This document shows positions 11,780-24,559 of a stretch of DNA of 64,000 bases, piece by piece. Origin of the DNA: Reticulitermes speratus (lineage: Eukaryota; Arthropoda; Insecta; Blattodea; Rhinotermitidae); contig JAJKFL010000004.1 of the NCBI GenBank assembly GCA_021186555.1, positions 15,147,807-15,211,806 of the forward strand. Direction: 5' to 3'. Every line of letters begins with the position of its first letter. Within the stretch, counting starts at the first letter, position 1. The notes below the pieces were generated by a model. That model had not been told where the DNA came from and did not search any database. It saw nothing but the letters and a program-made list of their open reading frames with translations. A program made the position numbers and the translations under genes.

Positions 11780-13700
11780 ATAGGTAGTGTTTTTATGTAA
11801 ATGTTTCACTACAGTTACAAACAGGTCGTTTTTCCATTGTACGTATCGGCTGGATGATTGCTCTGATACCTAGTTTCCATAGGCAGTTGGTTACTGGAAC
11901 GACTGTTTCTATCCTCTTAGCCTTTGATGTTTATAAATGTATATCTACATGAGAAATAAAGAAATCCGTTTAAAAAAATCTTTAAAAGTCTAGTTATTAG
12001 TATATACACCGCGAGTTTAATATTAAGTAATCTGAATTTTGCCCATATAATTTATTTATATGCTCTGTAGGATTCTTACATTAAACAACAATTACTTCTC
12101 TATACAAATTTCGACGAATAATGTTTCTAATGGAATCACATTGTGTTCCATTGGAATTTAATTGAGTCTTTATACTCGTAACTAATGTAGATGAAGTTTA
12201 GTCTATTAAGTGTTAAGTGGAATTTCTCAGTAAGTTTTTCAAGATACGCAATGGAATTGTATTTATAACTACTCAGTTTTAAACAATGCTTCATTTTCAA
12301 TGTGTAGGTATGTTTATGACCTACCGATGTAAAGAGAGTAGGTGCGAGCCAACATCTTCAGGACTGGCCACACGGAGTGTTAAGCGGATAAAATACATCT
12401 GCCCTTCTCTGCGTACCGCTGACTTGATTTATTGTAAATTTATGTGCTGATTGTCGCTGATACAGAAGGTTGCGTTTTTGCGCAATTGGCATTTTAGTGT
12501 GTTGGTGGTAAATGCCTTATATGATCGTTGTTGCTCAGTGAAATAGCAGAATTTAAGGAAGGGAGAATTGGCGTCAAATTCTGTTTTAACTTTGAAAGAG
12601 TTTCTGAGTCTTATGAAATGCTCAAATAGGGCTTTTGTAATGACACCGTGAGTAGAATACAAACTTATGGATGGTAGTCACGTTTAAAATTTGGCTAAAT
12701 TTCTCTTGAGAATTTCGAAATTTCAGGCCTTCTTTGTCAAGGCAGAATGAATCAAATGTGGGAAAAGTGCATCAAGGCACCCACACGGACAGGCGGCGTC
12801 CGATTAACAATGTTTGTTACATTATAGGCCTATCACACGTATGCGACGAATTTTAATCGATGCGTTAAAAATGAGGTGGGGTGCTGCAAAATTTGTACCC
12901 CGTGTGCTTAATGACGACCAGAAACAAACCGAATTTCGATGTTTGCAAGAACCTACAAAATCAAGATGGAAGAAAAGGAAACTTTCTTACTACTTCATAA
13001 AAGGAGAAAAATGTTATAATTCACTTAAAGGGGTGAAGATTCGAGATTATCGTAGAAGTTAAAAGTAAACTGCAGGCGTTGCTGGACAGCATTTGGGGTC
13101 GAGAGTTCCAGTGATTTTTCCAGCAACCGAATAGACTCTGTGCTTATTGTACGAACTCTGAAGTGGTCTATTTTGAATGGGACAATACAGATTTCCAACC
13201 ACTTTAAGCCTAATATTACTATATTGTCCAAGTCCGGAAACTTTTGGATTGCAACCTCGTATATATTCATCTCCTAAATTTCTTCTAGAGTCACAGTCGC
13301 ACCCGTTCGCCATGTTGTTACTGCTGGTTTTTGAAAATTATGTGGTGCAGAATGTGCCACGTCTCCGGCTGTTTGTCGCCGGCCTCTGACTCCGGCCGCT
13401 CGATTTCGGCACAAGGCCAGTCGTCTGAACTTTGTATTGAAAAAATGGCATTAGAAAAGGTTTCTTTCCGAGTACTTCGGCTTTCCACTGTCAGCTACAT
13501 TTCACCAAAGCTCTATACCCATTCATTCATTACTGGCGCTACAAAATCGAAGCAAATGAAAAAGTCATTAAATAGCACACTAAAAAATAAGGTACTGGGT
13601 TTTGTTAGTCTGCAATGACATAAGGTTTTTCAAGTGGTTCTAAAGTTCGAAAGGAAGGGCACGTAGACGTAAGAAAAATTCTCACACACAGCACAGACTC
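11780..13700. other. gene-free stretch
   Basis: Several short frames on both strands without recognisable motifs. No repeat boundary seen. Confidence 0.5.
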
Positions 13701-13722
13701 CCAGGGGACGGCGAACTCTTAG

Positions 13723-13900
13723 GGTGCCCATAAACGAGGAGACTTATCTCAAGGCAAGTCTGTAGATAACCGACTCTGAAGGCAAGTCTCTAAGTGTACT
13801 GCGCTAGTCTTAAAACTTACAAGGAGTTTTCAAATGAGTGGGTGCTCACAGACTTACTTCCAGACTTACCTTAAGTTAAGGCTTCTTGTGTATGGGCACC
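13723..13900. mobile_element. 178-bp inverted-repeat element (MITE-like)
   Basis: Begins GGTGCCCATA and ends TATGGGCACC. The terminal 32 bp match in inverted orientation at about 26 positions. Inside are repeated 'ggcaagtct' and 'agacttac' motifs, giving further subterminal symmetry. No coding capacity and no clear target-site duplication (flanks 'cttag' and 'tttaa'), so the superfamily is undecided. Confidence 0.65.
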
Positions 13901-14313
13901 TTTAAGTCTATCTCATTCACCTAAGGAACGAAAGGAACCTAAAACATGACTCTTACTTTTATAATTTTTCCAGGATCGGAACAAATAGAGAACACCCAAA
14001 CATATACTGAATGCTACTCCCTAAACTAGCTATTACGTACAGTAGCCATATTTGTTTTAAGCGATGTGGAAGTATTGCGGCAGGGTTTCTGGGAGGGAAT
14101 CTCAGCCTTAATCCCGAATTTATTATATTACATAATTAAGATTAACTTCTGAGTTTGACTATTAACATTTATTTAAATTCATAGATAAGAGTGTGATAAC
14201 ATAGTAACCAAACAATTTCGGGCAAAGAACGGGTAAGCATACTCCTCCAGAACTTGTATTGATCTAATATTTAACAGGATAAAGTTGTCCCGCGTAAAAT
14301 ACAGAGGCATATT

Positions 14314-14372
14314 GATGGGGTAGAGTTATAGCTCCACACATTCTTTTCTTTGCCGCTAGATAGAGGTAAGGG
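14314..14372 (+). repeat. dispersed SINE-like core, diverged copy
   Basis: 'ggtagagttatagctccac' then 'ttctttgccgctagataga': the same arrangement as at 8258, more diverged. Confidence 0.4.
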
Positions 14373-14589
14373 GCCAGATTAACACTTCGATGAAGGGTCT
14401 TGGTACCCAAAGAATAGGAATCCTGTTGGGATACAAATGCTGTTTGCTCGTTCTGGAGAAAAAGAAAAACCTCTTACCCCTGGAGGAAGTAGAACAAATT
14501 AGCAATCATACGTCCAGTGCCTGGACAATCTACGCTGTTCCGGCTCTTGGATCTAATAAAAATGGGAGCGATTTAGTGACTTGATGAGT

Positions 14590-15980
14590 GTCACAGATGC
14601 TTAAGTTAGTTTCCTTGCTGACATGTTACGAGAAAAATGTTGTTTCACGACCCCAGCATGAGACTCCTTACATCAGAAAGGTAGCAATATGTATATCTAA
14701 CACACAATACTACACTACATAAAGATTACAACATACATGCTTGCCCAGAGAGGATGAAATATCCATAAGTGGAATTTGTCTCCTGGTCATTTCATTATAA
14801 AACGTCCAAAAAAGGAATATACGTATTTCGTTTGTCTTCCGATTACCATCCACTTACTGAAGATTTATAAATTGATGTCCTCTTTTAAAACGTAAATGTT
14901 TTATAAAATTCATGTGGATAAATTAAAAATTGACATTTCCTTCTCCCACTTTACCAGTTAAACTTTCCAAAGATATATTTTACACATTATGTGCTCTGAA
15001 GGACAATGAAAACGCGAGGCCACCGGATATGTACTCAAACAAGATCTGGAAAGGTCTTACGAAATAATATTTCGAATCACCATCTATTTAAAGTGCGAAA
15101 CAAGAGCTATACTAATTACAGGCAAACACTGTATGAATAAAACTACAAATGAAAAAATAAAGGCCACAAGAAAGGAATAAAGCAAACAAATAAAAGAATA
15201 AACGAGTCAAGAATGTACCGACAGAAAATAAAATTAAAAAGAGCACAAACTAAGGTAAAATGCGAAAAAAAACATAATCAAAATGATTGTAATATGTAAG
15301 AAGGCGAAAAATTATAAAATGTCAGGCTACGTACAGATAAGTATTTGAAAAAGAAATATACCTGTATGACAGGTTGACCTTGTAGTTAGAGCAACTATTA
15401 AAAGTACATCAGTCTATAATAATTCAGCAGGTTTAATTACGCTAAAAGGATAAAAATGCAAGAGAAAATTATTTTGTTTTTAGTACATGAATGGTATTTA
15501 GAATTCGCCGCCATAATTGACGTATTGAAGGATGTAATACATTTACTACGCCACAAAGATTGTTTTAATATCCCGAGGACGGTGTACATAACTGCTATAG
15601 CCGTGAAAGCCTAAATTTCAGGTATGGAACATTCAACCTAAATAAACGAAAGTTGTGGCTATGCTCCAGTGAATAGGTTCTTAAATGTGTGAAAAGTGTT
15701 AAGAGGTTTTACTTGAAACAAAATAAGTGTAAAGATTTGATTTTCTTTTGTGAACTCAAAGTCTATACAGCAATAATAACACAAGTAACCAGCTTTTTTT
15801 AGGTAAAATATTGTTTTAATAAGAAGTGCTGACACGAAATAAGTCTATGATTTGAAAATTAATTAGCAGAAACAGATTACAATAATTTCCCATTTATTTG
15901 AATGTAATATCAAAATAAGGCTACAGTTGCTAACATCACATTAATTCCAAAATCTAGGATACATTAAGGCGTTATAAATA
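14590..15980. other. gene-free stretch
   Basis: Very AT-rich. No coding motif or repeat structure noticed. Confidence 0.6.
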
Positions 15981-15984
15981 CAAC

Positions 15985-16990
15985 TAACTCCATGGAGTAG
16001 AGTCCTTCCTGAGAAGCTAACAAGTCCTCAGCTAGTCGAGAAATTCTCAGCATTTTATTGAACCCGAAAGTTCATTACCGCATTCACAAGCGCCCGGCAC
16101 CTGTCCCTATCTTCAGCCAGGTCATTCCACTCCATGCCTACCTACACACGCATTGAAGATCCATTTTAATATTATCCTCCCATCAACTCCTAGGTATCCA
16201 AGAAGTCTCTTTCCCTGAGGTTTCCCCACCTAAACCCTGTACGCACCTCTCTTTTCTCTCCCCCCTCCCCCAACTCATTCTTCTTGATCTAATCACCCGA
16301 ATAGTATTTGGTGACGAGTACAGATCGTCTCCACTCCCCTGTTACCTCGTCCTGCTTAGGCCCAAATATCTTCCTTAGTATCATTTTCTCGAACACCCTA
16401 AACCTATGTTCCTCCCTCAATTTGAGAGACAAAGTTTCACGCCCATACAAAACAGACAAAAACAGAGACCTCTATATCTTAATTATATTTTTGGATAGCA
16501 AACTGGAAGACAAAAGATTCTGCACCGAATGATAGCAAGCATTACCTGACTGCAGTCTGCTCTTAATTTATTTAGGATAGCAATTTTGACACTATATTAT
16601 TTTTTCCAACATTTGAAATGTTCCACACTTTGAAAGGATTTATGACTTATCTGAACGTTGTGATTTTATCTTGCATGCTGGTCTCGAGACATGACCATGT
16701 ACTTAGTTTTCTCAACATCTACTTCTAGACCAATCTCCTTACTGGCGACTAAAAGCTTCTGTGTTTTCCTTTATAGTACGTGTTCTTCCAGCCAGTCAGC
16801 CTAATACAGAATCTGATGTGTACCATTTAATTTGAAGCCTTCCTGGTTTGCCTGAACCCTTCCAATGGTATATTCCAAAGCAAAGTTCGAAATCAATGGC
16901 GATAAAGCAAATCCTTATCTCAAACCATTCTCAATAGGAAACGTGCCAGACAGATGTTCTAAATACACATTATCTAAATATTTTGTCTAC
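15985..16990 (-). pseudogene. LINE reverse transcriptase and 3' region, decayed
   Basis: Read leftward, fragments occur in order. The reverse-transcriptase palm is GTFPIENGLR then FALSPLISNFALEYTIGRVQ (about 16945-16850), and NQEGFKLNGTHQ follows. Next come EIGLEVDVEKTKYMVMSRDQ (about 16760-16685), then KLREEHRFRVFEKMILRKIF and GPKQDEVTGEWRRS (about 16440-16325). The diverged carboxyl end runs to about 15990. The YADD box region is destroyed and stops are frequent. This is a different LINE family from those at 41-43 kb and 50-55 kb. A short 3' tail of the same family recurs at 59290-59465. Role when intact: target-primed reverse transcription. Confidence 0.8.
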
Positions 16991-16999
16991 TCAGCTTGA

Positions 17000-19900
17000 G
17001 AAAATCCCTTATCCTTATCAAAAGCAGGGAAATTCGAATCTCACAAGATGGTTGTACGAAATAAGTGACTTTGCAATAAACGTAAACATACTTCAACAAC
17101 AGGAACACCAGTTTTAGGAAACAAAAGTCAATTGGCACCATACTGTACATGTATTTCGACCCAGATATATTGAATAAAGAGTTAGAGTTCATATCTGTTG
17201 TTACACCAGCAATTTTATTTAAAACTGCATTAAGAACACAGGTGCCACAGCTAAAATAATGAGCGTAGTGTGGATGAGGAGAAAAACAAGAAACAAATTC
17301 TGATTATCAGAAAAATTAAGTTAAGATTGTATAACACAAATACTTTGGACTCCTTGTCGCAAATAGTACAGTAAACATCAGTGCATTTATCACGTAATTC
17401 TCTGAAAATAACGAGTAAATCAATTACAATGTAATTGTCTAAGATATATTTCGACAAAGGTAGAAAATATAATACCGACTGATTACAACATAATAACCAA
17501 AGAAGCACAAAATTTGCGTGCATTTATCTTTCTTTTTCAATGGAAACGATGTGCCAAAGCTAGTTCACGACACTCTGAGAAACAATAACTTCCGTTCTTA
17601 GCCAAATTTCTTGCAGGAAATAAGCCAAATAATTATTTCATCTTTTGCACTCTGTATTTTCTTCGAAACTGCATAAAAACAGAATATTTAGGTCGAAAAC
17701 AATAGGCCTACTTGTTTTTGTTCACGTCGATGATTATTTAAATTGATACATGTGTAATCGTTTTTCGGTAAATACATTGGCAATGAAATAAGTATGACCT
17801 ATATTGCGGATGTATTATTGATGACTGTAAAGCAATTCTAAAAAATATGTACATTTATTCGATGAATTGAACAGACAAATACCGTTCCCATTTTTTCCTA
17901 ACCCATAAAACATAGTGAAAACTGTATGCACCGTATGCGTATATTAGTTATTTAGGGTAATTCCGGGAGAGACGCCAAACTTTCTGCAACTTTCGTATAA
18001 CTCAATCCGTAAACCTTCAATCGACTAAAAATTCACAGATATCACATTTAAGGTTTCTACTTTACTAAGTTGTGTGCAAAATACCTCCAGAAGTGAAATT
18101 CTCTGAGATACAGGGCGACGAAAAATTTACTCATTTCATTGACATTTTCTCCACTGTAAAGCTAACAAATACTTATTTGTTCAGGGAATTCCAACATTTA
18201 AGGCAACGAAATTTCAGCACTTTTTTACAGAAGACTCGCACTAATTCTAAGCCAGGTAAATTAAACCCATACACTTCCACCATGTGTTTTGTTACCAAAT
18301 TTAGTATCATTTTTTCATCTACGGATATGGCTTCTAATTACAATTCTGTCCACATTTCTCAATTACACGAGATGCTATAGGTGTATAATCCTAAAGACTC
18401 TTATTATGATTCTCTCACATAAATTCTGTTCCACTTGAACTATGCCAGTAATGAATGTTTTTGCGATAAAATAATGAAGAAAATTGTATTTTTTTGTATA
18501 TTTATGTATTTCTGCCGTAATATCACTTAGTTTGATACATGATCATCACACTTCCAAATGAACATTCACTGTACATGATTAGCACACTTCCAAATGAACA
18601 TTCACTAACCCACCTGAGCGTACAGCATGGATCTTCAACCCTTGGTCCGTCAGGTTGTATTAAGAGGCCCGCGGCCACATTTGTAAATTATATACATACT
18701 GTAAAATTTACACGGTTCTTTAGGCGGTCAGGTAAACCACTTACTGTTATTTTTCTACGTGCGGCCCGCGAACCAGCTCACAATAACGGGTGTAGCTCTT
18801 TGCCTTAAATATTTGACTCCCATGGCGTACAAGGTAAAAATCAAACAAAGAAACAAATTATAAGTCATAACCACTGCGCGTAGTGTTTTAACGCTTCCTT
18901 TGGCTTTGACATTTGCATTTTAATAGGAACAATTTAGAATGTTCTAGATTTTTTCCTGTACCAGAAATTTTAAGTAAAATTATACATTCTATTTGGTTGT
19001 TGATTAAATCTATGTTATGTTGTAAAAAGTGGAACCCTAAGTCATCCAAACAGATTCCTTTGAAATAATGCTTTGGCATGTATGGTATGTAAAAACCATT
19101 TCTTTATGAAAATGAAACAACATTCGGAGAGACAAGTTTCCCTTTATTTAAAGTACGCAGACGATGGGCGAACCCCATGTGTTTATCAACAATTCGTGGT
19201 ATAACCACAGTAAAATGTCAATAGATATTCGGTTACATTTATCCATATTTTGTTTGCGTTTACGCATCCCCGATCTTTATGTCAACAATTCTGTATGTAC
19301 CTAGTTTAAGAAGAAACAAACCTCCAATAACGACACAGCAATGTTACAAAATATAGGCTATATTATAGAGAGGATAGGAAAGCTTTAGATATCGAACCCA
19401 ACTCGGCAGATGCCACCCACATTTTAAGCCCGAGAAAATGGGCCGATCCTCTTCCTGAAACGCATATTTATGATTTGTAACACTGCACCATAAACACAGT
19501 CACGTAACTACTAGGACACCATCAATGCCCTACGTTGATCAGAAAGTTATGTATGTTTACATTTGTTAAATACTACATAAAAATCATAAACCTCTCAAAA
19601 TCAGTGCTAATTAATTATGCGCCTTTAATAAGCTCACAATTCCACAGTAGGATGTTTTTTTCTGTCTCCAAAATAATTTAACTTATCTAATACCTTTTAC
19701 ATTACAAAAAAAAAACATAATATGTGCAAAATTAATTAAGTTGTAATGTTAATGGCCGGAAGCTTCCTGGTTCTCCGAAACATTATTTACGGAAGTTGTA
19801 TAAATCAAGAATGTGAAAACATGACGTTTTCGCAACATTACTCTTGAAGTTTCAAGTTTTTCGGGAAGTAATGTCGTGGTCTTTGGATGAGTAGTGGCAG

Positions 19901-20900
19901 AATTTTCGAAATATCGTTATGCTTATATTTTCGGGGTCCTGCTGTTCACAGCATGATGTCGAATAATATTTGCCACAGTCTTTAAACTCTTGGAGATTCA
20001 AATTTTCAAAAATTGGAAGACAGTGGAAAAAAATATTTCATCCTGATACTTTCAACCTTTTAGCTTGAAGTGTAAGTTCGACTTTCGGAGTTTAGACGCT
20101 TTGCATTCTCTTTGGAACAGCAACTTCAATTTTCTCTGAAATGTAACAGCCACAGCAGACAAGACTAAGTCCGAAGGCCAAATTTCAACACAAGACGCAG
20201 ACTGCGAGGACCTCAGGACATTAATTGTCATTGGCATTTAAAGTACACAACATCTCAGACAGGATATTACATTGAGAACAAGCCTGTAATCCGATCGTGC
20301 CACAACTCAGAGCGTAAGTACCCAGCTTCTCGCTGCAGACGTCCGAGTTTGCTCCCCAGTGTTATTGTTTTGTAGACAGCAGTGTAAAATGCTAGGTTTT
20401 CCTTCGTTTTTGGCTAATTAGTTTTTGTGGCCAGTTTTTACAAACCAATCTTCATATATTTCAGTAGGGCTTCTTACAGCAGGTTCCATAGAACACGGCT
20501 AGCGAAAAACGTCTATTATCTTCCTTATTTCCGCTTGTCTGTCAGCCTGTCTTTCCGCATGCATCAGCGGGGTTATCACTAGAGAGATTTACGTGAAATT
20601 TGATATGGAGACTTGAAGTGCTTTGTTTAGTTACTTGGAAGAGAAAGCTTGATAAGGTTTCGCATGAGATTGATACACATAGGAAAGATATTTTACTTCG
20701 ACTCTTTCACAGCAACCGTTCATGCGAAATCTGCCTTGCGGGGTCTTGGGCGATGTCCTCGTTTTCTTCAAGACCTTCGGAATGACAGATATAAAGTTAG
20801 TTCCTATGTTACTTATGACAACTTTACATCTGCAGGTTTCTTGAGCTGTATTAAACACGTGTTTCAGTTGAGACTGTAAAGTGTCAGAGCCTGAAAGCGA
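17000..20900. other. gene-free stretch
   Basis: AT-rich. One possible transposon relic lies inside (18610-18790) and a duplicated 22-bp phrase at 18553-18605 ('cttccaaatgaacattcact' twice). Otherwise nothing recognised. Confidence 0.5.
18610..18790 (+). mobile_element. possible hAT-type non-autonomous relic
   Basis: 'cttcaacccttggtccg' near 18632 resembles a hAT end (CAGNGGTNNTCAACC), and 'ggcccgcg' recurs at 18667 and, on the other side, at 18764, as in the well-known hAT-related 'GGCCCGCG' repeats. No matching far terminus was located. Confidence 0.35.
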
Positions 20901-20924
20901 GCGGGATAAACGTGATTTCAGGCT

Positions 20925-21130
20925 TCCGCCGAGGTGCAATGAGATCTTCACTCTTCTGTGTTGTTAAGAACGTAGATTATTAGTTTGTTACCGACGTTTC
21001 ACGACAACCTATGGGTCCCATTTTCAAGGGTCAATGACTGCTTAACCGTTGAAGATGGGGCCGATAGACTGTCCCGAGACATCGGTAACTACCATAAGCT
21101 ACGTAATCACAGAATAGCTAAGATTTCAAG
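20925..21130 (-). mobile_element. fold-back (palindromic) element, diverged copy
   Basis: Inverted arms meet near 21040. The left arm holds 'ttaccgacgtttcacgac' and 'gggtcccattttcaaggg'; the right arm holds 'gaagatggggccgatag' and 'cccgagacatcggtaac'. The asymmetric tail 'tttcaggcttccgccg' (20929-20944) is the reverse complement of the tail following the copies at 28950-28985 and 30155-30180, so this copy faces the other way. Confidence 0.7.
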
Positions 21131-21631
21131 CGGGATAAGGTTATGGTTTCTTGTGACGGTACAATTGTTATCGCAGAGTTTGTAACTAAACACTTCGATT
21201 GCACACCTTTCGATTCCTCGCTAGTTGTGAACTGTGCTCTGTATAGACTTTTCGACTTGCCGTGTTTTTTTTCCGTAATAACAACATTGGTGTAAATATC
21301 ATATATGTTTGTTATCATGTTCCAAATTTTCGACATCTCTGTGTACCTTCGCTGGAAACGTAGATGTTTTGGTAGGAAAAGTTATAGCTTGTTTCAGCGT
21401 CCCGGTTTATATGCGTTGGAAGGAATATATTTTCGCCAATCTCGCACTACATGCATACACTTTCTGCTCCATAATTAATTCTTTACCACGGACAGTGCAT
21501 ACCGTCCCATAATTGTAAACAGTGATTTTGCCCGATATCGTAGCCTATTTTGAAGAATTTGTGTACGGCTATTTTTAATCAGCATGCTGTAAACACAGGA
21601 TTTTCCATGCATGTTATTGCGCCAGACCGGA

Positions 21632-21669
21632 TATAAGAAATCCGCTCGCGCGCGAGCGGATTTCTTATA
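21632..21669. repeat. perfect 38-bp palindrome without spacer
   Basis: Two 19-bp arms, TATAAGAAATCCGCTCGCG and its exact reverse complement, meet at an alternating CG centre (CGCGCGCG). Symmetry stops at the next base on each side. No gene is adjacent. Confidence 0.97.
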
Positions 21670-21699
21670 GATTACTTTCGACTGAGGTTCTCACCTTTA

Positions 21700-23730
21700 T
21701 TTAATCACCACCAATACATTCACTAGTGCCGGTTACATCGTGGATCCCCAGATTTATTAATTCTCTAAAAACGAATGTTGCCGGTCGTGGCGGGTCTTTT
21801 TCTGCACTACATTTCCTACTCCCCCCTCTTGTCTCCAAATTCAATTCCTTTTCTTTTTATTTCCCTCTGTCCCTCTACCCATATCGTAGAGCGAACGAGA
21901 AGGTCGGAGGATCAGAGGGTCCTTCCTTAGGCTGAGGTTGGACACACACACAAAACAAAGTGTTTCCCCTTCCTCACGTAGATGGGTGGGAAGTCTCGAC
22001 TGGGGCTTGAATTCAATGTTCGGCTACATACTTTCTCCAAAGGTAACTGGTCTGTAAATACGCTTTATATTCGAAAGTGATTATTAATGCAGTCATTTTA
22101 AATGTGTAGCAAATTGTCTTACCTATATAAAAAAGTTGTTTCATACGTTGAAGGACAGAAGTGTCCGAATACTTACAACAATTCAAGGTGGACTTCTTGG
22201 TGTATGTTGCTCACACAACATTGATCAAAATTAGAACAGGTGAGGAGTTTAAATTAAGGGCGCAGAAGCCTGACGCAATCATTTTAAAGTGAACTGGTCT
22301 TTGAGTTGCTTCAAGCAGGAATTACTCTATACTTTGATTAATTCATGTCCTGTGGTAAGTAGCTTTATTTATAATATAGCTTCGAGTGAGGTTCATCGTG
22401 GATGTGGATATGTTTAAGTTTTGATAACTACCAAACCTGTATGTAGAACTCCTTCAGAGTTTACTTTAAAACAGTGAATAAATAAAAGCACCTAAAGTGG
22501 TGTATGACCACACATGTGGTCACTAACGTCTTTCTAACGATTACAAATTAATAATTTCTGAGATCGGACATAATACATACACAAAAGTACCATACATTTT
22601 CGTATTTTATAGAAATTGATTTTAATAACACATCACGGAAAAGTAAGCAGTCTTTGTCTCAGTCTGCTCTTTCTACTCTGTGAATATCGATAATTAATGG
22701 AAGGAACAGTTACCTTTCATCACGGAATTTGCATCGTATTATAAATATTTGGAAGACTTCCTTTAAAACAGGCATTATGTGACACACAGAGATCAGTTTT
22801 GTTACCTGGATATCAAATTTATACGTCAATATGTAAATTAACAGTAACTAAAAAAAAAGTTTGATACGTAACGCATTATAAAATTCGGTCAGAAAACAAG
22901 TTAACAACTCACATACTGTAAGTTCTTTTCAATTATAAGAATAGTTCAAATTTAAACGCACTGCTTTTTCAATGCTTTTCCACGTGGTCCCGGCCATAAT
23001 TCAGACTTTCCTTGTATCGTGGCACGAGCTTCCCTATTCCTTGTCAATAAATATTCTCATCATGTGTTAACATCTATAATGTCACCAGTGATCTCAGCTC
23101 TTTAAATCTGTGGTCGTTAGATTTTTCTTAAGCTCTGGAAACAGATAATAATCGCTCTGCCATGGATTCCAGTAACGTCATTAGAGTCGGCGTGGTTTCT
23201 TGAGTTACGAAATTATAAACCACGTTAACTTATTTTCTGTTTGATTCTCGTATTTCGCACAAGCTCCCGCATTACATCCCCGTGAAGGTCAAAACACACA
23301 TTTAATAAAACATACTCGTAAATGCTTCCTCTTAACCCCAAGTTGGCTCGGTAAGAGAAGAGGAGAATGATTCTGGTGTGTAATGATCCACCTCGATAAT
23401 GCTGAGAAATAGACATATATATAAGGTAAAACTGCCCTGAAAATATTTCTTCACCTTCTCAGTCTATAGGATGTGAGATTAAAGGAAGTTCCAAATTGTC
23501 CGTGAAGATTACTCATCTCATTTTATGTGGTCAACAAGATTATACTTGAGATTAATCGCCTTTCTCAGCGTAGATTCTGTCCAGAGTTTTTAAATCAGTA
23601 GTGTAGGGTACTTGACGTTTTGTGGAAGAGAAAAATGTTGCTGCTTAATATACATTTGTAAACCCAAAATTGTCAGCTTTTCGTACTTAAAATTTGTGTA
23701 GTCGGCCTAACTACTTGCTAGGGGTTGGAC
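21700..23730. other. gene-free stretch
   Basis: No recognisable coding or repeat structure apart from short frames. Confidence 0.5.
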
Positions 23731-23859
23731 AATTGGGGATTCAATACCTGTGTGGGCAAGAAATTTTCTCCACCTCCCTTCAAGACAAGCCCTGGTGCCC
23801 GCCAAGCCTCGTATAAAATGGGCAATGGGGCTCCCTCCCGGTGGTGAATTCGGGGTATA

Positions 23860-24065
23860 CCAGCTGCGTCCCGCGGTTAGTTTTCAGAAAAGGGCTATGT
23901 ATCAGTTGCGTCCCAGGCTGCCGAGGGTCAGTGTATTAGTTGCGTCCGGCTGTCATTTTTCAGGTATAACAGTTGTATACCAGGCTGCAGAGTGTCAAGG
24001 TATTAGTTGCATCCCGCGGTCAGTTTTCAGATATAGCATTTGTGTACCAGTTGCGTCCCACGCTG
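23860..24065 (+). repeat. 'CAGTTGCGTCCC' subterminal array, left side
   Basis: Six imperfect copies of 'gtaYcagttgcgtcccgcggtcag' spaced about 35-45 bp (near 23866, 23903, 23937, 23967, 24003 and 24048). The same motif occurs in inverted orientation at 27440-27650. Paired inverted arrays are typical of long terminal or subterminal repeats of a DNA transposon. The reading frame starting at 23750 crosses this array, so its first ~108 residues are repeat translation. Confidence 0.8.
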
Positions 24066-24075
24066 CTGGAGTGAA

Positions 24076-24531
24076 GATGGAGCCAGTTAAAGTTGATACA
24101 GTGATACGAAGTAACAATGGGACGATCTCCTTGTCATTAAGGGCTTCAAGTTCCGTTTCCAAAAAATTATTGCTGAGAATATGGAACGATGATGCTGTAC
24201 TAATAAAAAAATGTAAATGTTACATAAAGTGCGATGAAAGTCGAGAGATTTTCGGAGGTAATGTGACGCACAACCATGATAAAGACAGTGAAGCCAGCTT
24301 AAACAGACAGACATTAAATAATTCTGTCAAAGGGAAAGCAATAGAGGACTTGTGTGAAAGACCACGCAAACTGATTCACAAAGAACTACAAAGCCAGGAC
24401 TTGAATACTCTCATACAGAAGACATACAGAACATTAGGAGGAATATTCATATAGCGCGCTCTTCCCAACTGCCTCCTCTTCCAACAAATATTGAAGAAAC
24501 TCATGAAGCCTTAAGTGCTGTACAAGTTTAG
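24076..24531 (+). pseudogene. FLYWCH-like zinc-finger protein of a probable transposon, frameshifted
   Basis: Starting at the ATG at 24076, just after the repeat array, the product reads MEPVKVDTVIRSNNGTISLS. A zinc-binding-like segment follows, with KKCKCYIKCDESREIF and THNHDKD (Cys...Cys...HxH order of FLYWCH fingers). Next is a conserved-looking NSVKGKAIEDLCERPRKLIH. About 24430 the frame shifts by one, and the sequence continues as IRRNIHIARSSQLPPLPTNI, ending at the stop at 24529-24531. FLYWCH proteins bind DNA, and in insects they are often attached to Mutator-like elements. The flanking inverted arrays fit that idea, but no MULE transposase is visible. It could also be a host-derived domain. 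The finger itself is degenerate: the F-L-Y-W part is not obvious. Confidence 0.6.
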
Positions 24532-24559
24532 TCTTACTTCACCGTGCATTTTTAAACTA

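Noticed and set aside
23750-24075. N-terminal 108 residues of the 234-codon frame as part of the FLYWCH protein
   Set aside because: This part translates the upstream repeat array; the ATG at 24076 is the more likely start.
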